64,000 nucleotides of DNA from Paenibacillus sp. D2_2 (GTDB lineage: Bacteria > Bacillota > Bacilli > Paenibacillales > Paenibacillaceae): assembly GCF_031199965.1 (NCBI RefSeq), contig NZ_CP133605.1, positions 4,000,501-4,064,500 of the forward strand, read 5' to 3'. Positions 59,786-64,000 of this stretch are shown here, piece by piece. The notes beneath the pieces were generated by a model. The model saw only the letters and a program-made list of their open reading frames with translations, searched no databases and was not told the origin of the DNA. Numbering within the stretch: the stretch's first letter is position 1; every line of letters begins with the position of its first letter. The position numbers were made by a program, and so were the translations under genes.

Positions 59786-61260
59786 CTATTCAGGCAAGGC
59801 ATTAAAGAGAGCCGGGAGCCAGATGATAAATGAGGTCCCTTCGCCCAGTTTGGTAACTACTTCAACCGATCCATCATGTTCATCGATAATCCACTTCGCA
59901 ATTGATAATCCAAGCCCAACTCCCTGAATAACGCCGCGGGAAGGATCAGCTCGATAGAAGCGCTCGAAAATATGTGGAATCTCGCTCTTATCCATTCCAA
60001 TACCGGTATCCGTGATCCGGATGCCTATCTGCTCTCCTTGTCTTGCTGCATCAATCGTTACACTGCCCTCAGGTGTATATTTAAAGGCATTCTCAATGAA
60101 AATGAATAGCAGCTGCTGCAAGTAGTCCTTATTCCCCATCACAGCGGTACCCTTAACCGCATCAAGATTCCCCTGCAGCCAAGCTGCATTGCGGGGAAGG
60201 AACTGTGCCCTACGGACGACTTCCTCAATCAATGGTGAGAGAGGCAGCGGCTCTTTGTTGATCGTCTTGCCAGCATCGGCCCGGGCAAGCGACAGCAGAT
60301 CATTAACCAGACCACTCATCCGTCGCGATTCATCGGCGATATCTGTAATCGCCTCTAGCGTATAGATGCGCTTCTGTTCTTCGTCCAGCTCTACCCGTTT
60401 TTCACTGCCCTGCCCCCACATTTTCTGCAGCAGGTCAACATTGCCGCGAATCGTCGTTAGCGGCGTCCTCAGTTCATGAGAAGCATCGGAGACGAAACGG
60501 CGCTGCGCTAAATAAGCATCATCCAGCTCATTATAGAATCCCTCGGTACGCTCTAGCATTCGGTTGACCGTCCCGATCAACTGACCAATCTCATCATTTG
60601 GTCCCTCATAGTCGATTCGAACACTCAGATCATTTCCAGTCTGAATCCCATTAGCCGCCTCAATCACTTTGCCAATCGGCGCCATTGACTGGCGGGCCAG
60701 GAACATTCCCAATGTTGCGGCAAAAACGATCGAAATAGATGAGCCAATTAATAGCACAGTTCTGACCAGATCCAGCAATCGTTCTTCTGCCCGGTATAGG
60801 CTCCCAGCTGAAGCAGGTGAACTACGTTATTGTTTTCATCTATTGTCAAAGGGCCTTGATACAGTAAGAAAGAGTTTTGACCAACATGAACCCTCTGAAA
60901 CCAAGACCTTTGATTCGGATTCGTCTGTTTCTTCAGGGAAGCTGCATCGGGTACAGGAAACTTCATATTGAGTTCCTGCATATTTAACGACTGTGTCAAG
61001 GATTTGTCCAAATAATTGTAAACTTGTGCGTAGATTTGCGCATCCTCCAGACGGGTAGCTTGGCTTTGGTCTATTTTAACGCTCAGATTATTAGTTACAT
61101 AGAAACTTGATCGAACCCGATTAGCCTGCTCCTCCAGCCGATTCTTCACTTCTTGATACGTGTAGAACCTTACCAATCCATAGAACGAAGCGCCGAACAA
61201 GATCAATACGACTGCCAATATGCTAGTATACCAAGCGGTGAGCCGTAATCTTATCGACAT
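59786..61260 (-). CDS. OmpR-partner sensor histidine kinase, frameshift
   Basis: About 491 residues repaired. First membrane segment about 10-30, an extracytoplasmic region (SSFYVTNNLSVKIDQ ... ENNNVVHLLQLGAYTG), second segment (VLLIGSSISIVFAATLGMFL), HAMP, HisKA with ASHELRTPLTTIRGN and HATPase with NAFKYTPEGSV and DTGIGMDKSEI. The frame breaks at 60790-60792 where one C is missing. Four bases separate it from the response regulator stop. Confidence 0.92.
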
Positions 61261-61264
61261 GTTC

Positions 61265-61954
61265 TTAGTCCCCTCTCAGGATGTAACCGGCGCCGCGAAT
61301 CGTCTGAATAATGCGTTTCCCGCCGAACTCCTCCGTCTTCTGTCTCAGCATGGCAACATAGACCTCAAGTACGTTGGATTCACCGCTGTAATCATAGCCC
61401 CAAATTTTATCCATGATCAGATCCCGAGTGAGCAGACGCTTAGGATTCTGCATGAACAGATGCAGCAAGTCGAATTCCTTTGCTGTCAGTTCCAGCCTCT
61501 CTCCAGCACGAATAACTTCACGCGAATCGAGATCCATAATAATATCCTCGAAGATCAAGCGGTGCTCGCCCGTCTCTCCGCCCCCCTGATCCTTCCGTCT
61601 GAGCAGCGCACGGACCCGAGCTAACAGCTCCTCAAGCGCAAACGGCTTGACTAAATAGTCGTCCGCTCCCATATCCAACCCTTTAACACGGTTCTCTACC
61701 TCATCTTTGGCCGTCAACATCAGTACCGGTACTGCACTTCCGCCCTCGCGCAATCTGCGGCATACTTCAAAACCATCCACCTTCGGCATCATCACATCCA
61801 GAATGATCATATCCGGCTCTGCCGTCATCACCATAGACAGCCCGTCCGCGCCATTCTGAGCCGTATATACATCATAACCTTCAAACGCCAGGCCGCGTCG
61901 CAGCATGGAAGTAATCTTCTCATCATCATCGATAACTAGAATAACTGATCTCAT
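61265..61954 (-). CDS. OmpR-family response regulator
   Basis: 229 residues: receiver domain with phospho-Asp 53 (MIILDVMMPKVDG) and the winged-helix Trans_Reg_C domain (LELTAKEFDLLHLFMQNP, DYSGESNVLEVYVAMLR). GGAGG before the ATG. Transcribed with the kinase. The membrane HtrA gene lies upstream on the same strand, so envelope stress is a possible signal (inference). Confidence 0.94.
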   Translation of the reverse strand: MRSVILVIDDDEKITSMLRRGLAFEGYDVYTAQNGADGLSMVMTAEPDMIILDVMMPKVDGFEVCRRLREGGSAVPVLMLTAKDEVENRVKGLDMGADDYLVKPFALEELLARVRALLRRKDQGGGETGEHRLIFEDIIMDLDSREVIRAGERLELTAKEFDLLHLFMQNPKRLLTRDLIMDKIWGYDYSGESNVLEVYVAMLRQKTEEFGGKRIIQTIRGAGYILRGD

Positions 61955-62062
61955 TGCAACCTCCTATAATCAAGAGCCGTATGTAATCATCGTATACAAA
62001 GCTCTCCTCTATCTCCATATATACATTCTATCAGAACTTAAATATAATCTTAAACTTGCCGC

Positions 62063-62093
62063 AAAAAGGCGGCAAGCCCAAGGGCCCGCCGCC
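62063..62093 (-). terminator. terminator downstream of htrA
   Basis: On the minus strand GGCGGC, a 14-base loop with a GGGCCC/GGGC inner pairing, GCCGCC, then TTTTT. An overlapping alternative hairpin is CTTGCCGC/GCGGCAAG at 62055-62076. It lies beyond MITE-like copy 3. Confidence 0.6.
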
Positions 62094-62131
62094 TCCTTAC
62101 GCCTAGGATCAGACGCATCGACCTGCCGATA

Positions 62132-62250
62132 AGAGGTAGTTCAAAAAGTCCACTTTTGATCACGAAATGAATCAAGAAGTAACTCGGCTTCGAATCTTGA
62201 ATTCACCCGGGCCTTCCGGTGCTGAAAACCAAACTTTCTGAACACACACT
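62132..62250. repeat. MITE-like repeat, copy 3 (internally deleted)
   Basis: About 119 bases. Starts GAGGTAGTTCAAAAAGTCC and ends AAACTTTCTGAACACAC. It matches copy 1 up to CTTCCGGTGCT and then jumps to GAAAACC, so the ~60 bases between the two GGTGCT copies are gone. Confidence 0.75.
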
Positions 62251-62251
62251 A

Positions 62252-63862
62252 TTACTGAATATTCGAGAAGTCGTTCTTATTGCCAATCTTAATCTTCAAA
62301 TCCATCTTGTTGCCGTCACGGACAATATTGAAGGTGACTTCATCTCCGACGTTTTGCTTCTGAATATATTCGATCAGTGATTCCTTGGTAGCAAATTTCT
62401 TACCATCGGCTCCTGTAATAATATCGTACGGACGAAGGTCTGCATTATAAGCTGGCGATTTGAATACAACGCTGGATACCACCGAGCCTTCCTTCACATC
62501 TGAACCCATTTGGGCTGCCACTTCATCACTCATCGTCATCAGTGTAGCGCCGATGAATGGAACTGGTTTTTCTGGAATCTTCTCGTTATTTTTCAACTTA
62601 TCAATAACTTCTTTGACCGTACTGGTCGGAATCGCAAATCCGATACCTTGAGAGTCTGCACTGACTGCAACGTTAATCCCTACAACTTCACCATTCAGGT
62701 TCAAGAGCGGGCCGCCCGAGTTACCTGGGTTGATCGATGCATCAGTTTGCAGCAGATGTTCATACTCGCGATCTTTCTCGCCGTTCTCACCGGCGATGGT
62801 GATGCTACGCTCTTTCGCACTAAGTACGCCCGTTGTAACGGTATGATCAAAGCCTTTCGGGTTCCCGATCGCAACCAGCCAATCGCCTACTTGCGAGTTG
62901 TCTGAGCTTCCAAGTGGTATGGATGGGAAGTTGTTATTGCCCTCGATCTTCAGTACAGCGAGATCCAGCTCATAGCTTGTGCCAAGTACCTTGGCTTCAT
63001 ATGGCTTCTCAGTATCCTGCACCGTTACTTGAACCACATCAGCATTATGAACTACGTGTTCATTGGTCAGAATATAACCGCTCTTATCGAAAATAAATCC
63101 TGAACCGATGCCGACTGGAACCAGCTGATTCGAATTAGAGGAAGAACCACCGCCATCACTATTACCATTACCATTACCGTTGCCTCCGTTTGAATCTTCA
63201 CCGAAGAAGAAACGGTAAAACGGATCATCGTTATATGAGTTACCACGGCTTGATTGTTGCTTACCTGCCTTAACCAGTGTCTCAATCTTAACAACCGCCG
63301 GACCAGCTTCCTTAACAACACCTGCTACATCCGTAGAACCTGCGACCGGATAAGAAGTGGTTGATGCCTTCGTACCAGAATCGCTACTGTTATGACTCAT
63401 ATTCTGTTCAGCCACAGCTGGTGCTGATGAATTCCCCGTGAAGATGTGAGTATAGTCTGCGAATGCCATCCCTCCACCCATGATCAGCATGCCTGCGAGG
63501 AAGGCAGCGACGATAGATTTGACAGAGGATTTCTTCTTGGGCTTATTGAACTGCCAGTTACCTGAATTTTTAGGTGGTAGCGAACCTCCCCCACCATTCA
63601 ATGCACCAGCGTCTTCAGCTGAGGAACGGTAACCATATGTGTTAGGCAACTGTTTCACCGGCTGCGGTCTCGTAATTTCTACATCCTGTATGGGATCCTC
63701 ATTAGTAGAGTAATTAGAGTTCGTTCCTTCCGGCTCCTTGCTATAGGATTGGAATGGACCGTAGGAATAATAGTAGGAAGCTCCGGAATCCTGGGTTCCT
63801 TGCGATCTATCACTTTCATTCTCTTTAAACGGTTGACCCGATTTGTTGTTATCCTCTTCCAT
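62252..63862 (-). CDS. htrA: membrane-anchored HtrA-like serine protease
   Basis: 536 residues. The cytoplasmic N-terminus (1-113) is Ser/Tyr/Asn rich; one membrane segment (about 114-136, VAAFLAGMLIMGGGMAFADY) anchors it. The trypsin-like domain has His in LTNEHVVHNADVV, Asp in YELDLAVLKI and Ser in NPGNSGGPLLNLNG; a Gly/Asn-rich linker (NGGNGNGNGNSDGGG) sits between strands. A PDZ domain (about 445-530) closes it. Surface quality-control protease of the HtrA/YkdA/YyxA type. Complete. Its regulator pair lies downstream. Confidence 0.93.
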   Translation of the reverse strand: MEEDNNKSGQPFKENESDRSQGTQDSGASYYYSYGPFQSYSKEPEGTNSNYSTNEDPIQDVEITRPQPVKQLPNTYGYRSSAEDAGALNGGGGSLPPKNSGNWQFNKPKKKSSVKSIVAAFLAGMLIMGGGMAFADYTHIFTGNSSAPAVAEQNMSHNSSDSGTKASTTSYPVAGSTDVAGVVKEAGPAVVKIETLVKAGKQQSSRGNSYNDDPFYRFFFGEDSNGGNGNGNGNSDGGGSSSNSNQLVPVGIGSGFIFDKSGYILTNEHVVHNADVVQVTVQDTEKPYEAKVLGTSYELDLAVLKIEGNNNFPSIPLGSSDNSQVGDWLVAIGNPKGFDHTVTTGVLSAKERSITIAGENGEKDREYEHLLQTDASINPGNSGGPLLNLNGEVVGINVAVSADSQGIGFAIPTSTVKEVIDKLKNNEKIPEKPVPFIGATLMTMSDEVAAQMGSDVKEGSVVSSVVFKSPAYNADLRPYDIITGADGKKFATKESLIEYIQKQNVGDEVTFNIVRDGNKMDLKIKIGNKNDFSNIQ

Positions 63863-64000
63863 GATTGATATACCTCCTTCCCCTTAGTACTGCAGGGGTA
63901 ATTGATTGTTTGAGTTGTTATCTCGTTTACATTTATTATTTTCTACTAATAACCTTAAACATACCTTAAAAACAATTAAAAAGGAGATAAAAGCGGAAGA
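63863..64000 (-). other. upstream region of htrA
   Basis: The ribosome site GGAAGGAGG precedes the ATG. The remaining sequence is AT-rich with repeated TTAAGG/AAACCTTAA-like tracts; in Bacillus such octamers can be response-regulator sites, but I could not define one here. No gene. Confidence 0.4.

Overview
The window looks like chromosomal DNA of an endospore-forming Bacillales, most likely Paenibacillus. Evidence: a cotJABC coat operon, SpoVR, YhbH and PrkA, a YfkAB radical SAM protein, a sufCDSUB operon, a YesM/YesN-type two-component system beside a carbohydrate ABC transporter, several glycoside hydrolases, and short dispersed palindromic repeats. Base composition is roughly half GC, with one strongly GC-rich patch near 40.2-41.0 kb.

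Layout. 1-5.99 kb: tail end of a prophage, mostly on the minus strand (tape-measure fragment, distal tail protein, large tail protein, a stalk-domain protein, small genes, a tail fibre running off the window edge). It is joined abruptly near 5.99 kb to the 5' fragment of a GH130 phosphorylase gene, which follows a GH116 beta-glucosidase. 8.9-10.1 kb: cotJ. 10.3-15.5 kb: CorC/HlyC protein, then a probable operon nucleotidase - HD-GYP - YfkAB. 15.6-17.1 kb: moaD-like gene and a second HD-GYP protein lacking the His of its HD motif. 17.2-22.4 kb: suf operon. 22.8-26.2 kb: small proteins and tandem degV genes. 26.4-28.6 kb: repeat-rich interval with an IS3-family element. 28.6-38.2 kb: spoVR-yhbH and prkA, separated by a GH9-ROK-nagB amino-sugar cluster and a YitT gene. 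38.9-46.8 kb: assorted genes (DUF2161, an aminotransferase lacking its PLP lysine, a phosphodiester glycosidase, AbrB-like, trmL, serC) and mobile-looking repeats. 45.9-55.9 kb: an alpha-galactoside uptake and hydrolysis cluster with its own two-component system. 56.1-63.9 kb: pepT, DAHP synthase, ispH, an OmpR-type two-component system and a membrane HtrA protease.

The dominant technical feature is that about 20 reading frames, including normally indispensable ones (sufB, sufU, sufS, sufD, ispH), are broken by what is nearly always one missing G or C in a short G/C run. Restoring one base gives expected family lengths (PrkA 631, SufB 465, CotJC 189 residues). I read these as sequence errors and give each broken gene as one full-span entry.

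I found no convincing new defence, CRISPR or biosynthetic system. The least explained material is non-coding: a 185-bp palindromic repeat present twice with the same 50-bp internal spacing, a repeat family with terminal inverted repeats present three times, and 50/51-bp modular repeats around the IS3 element.
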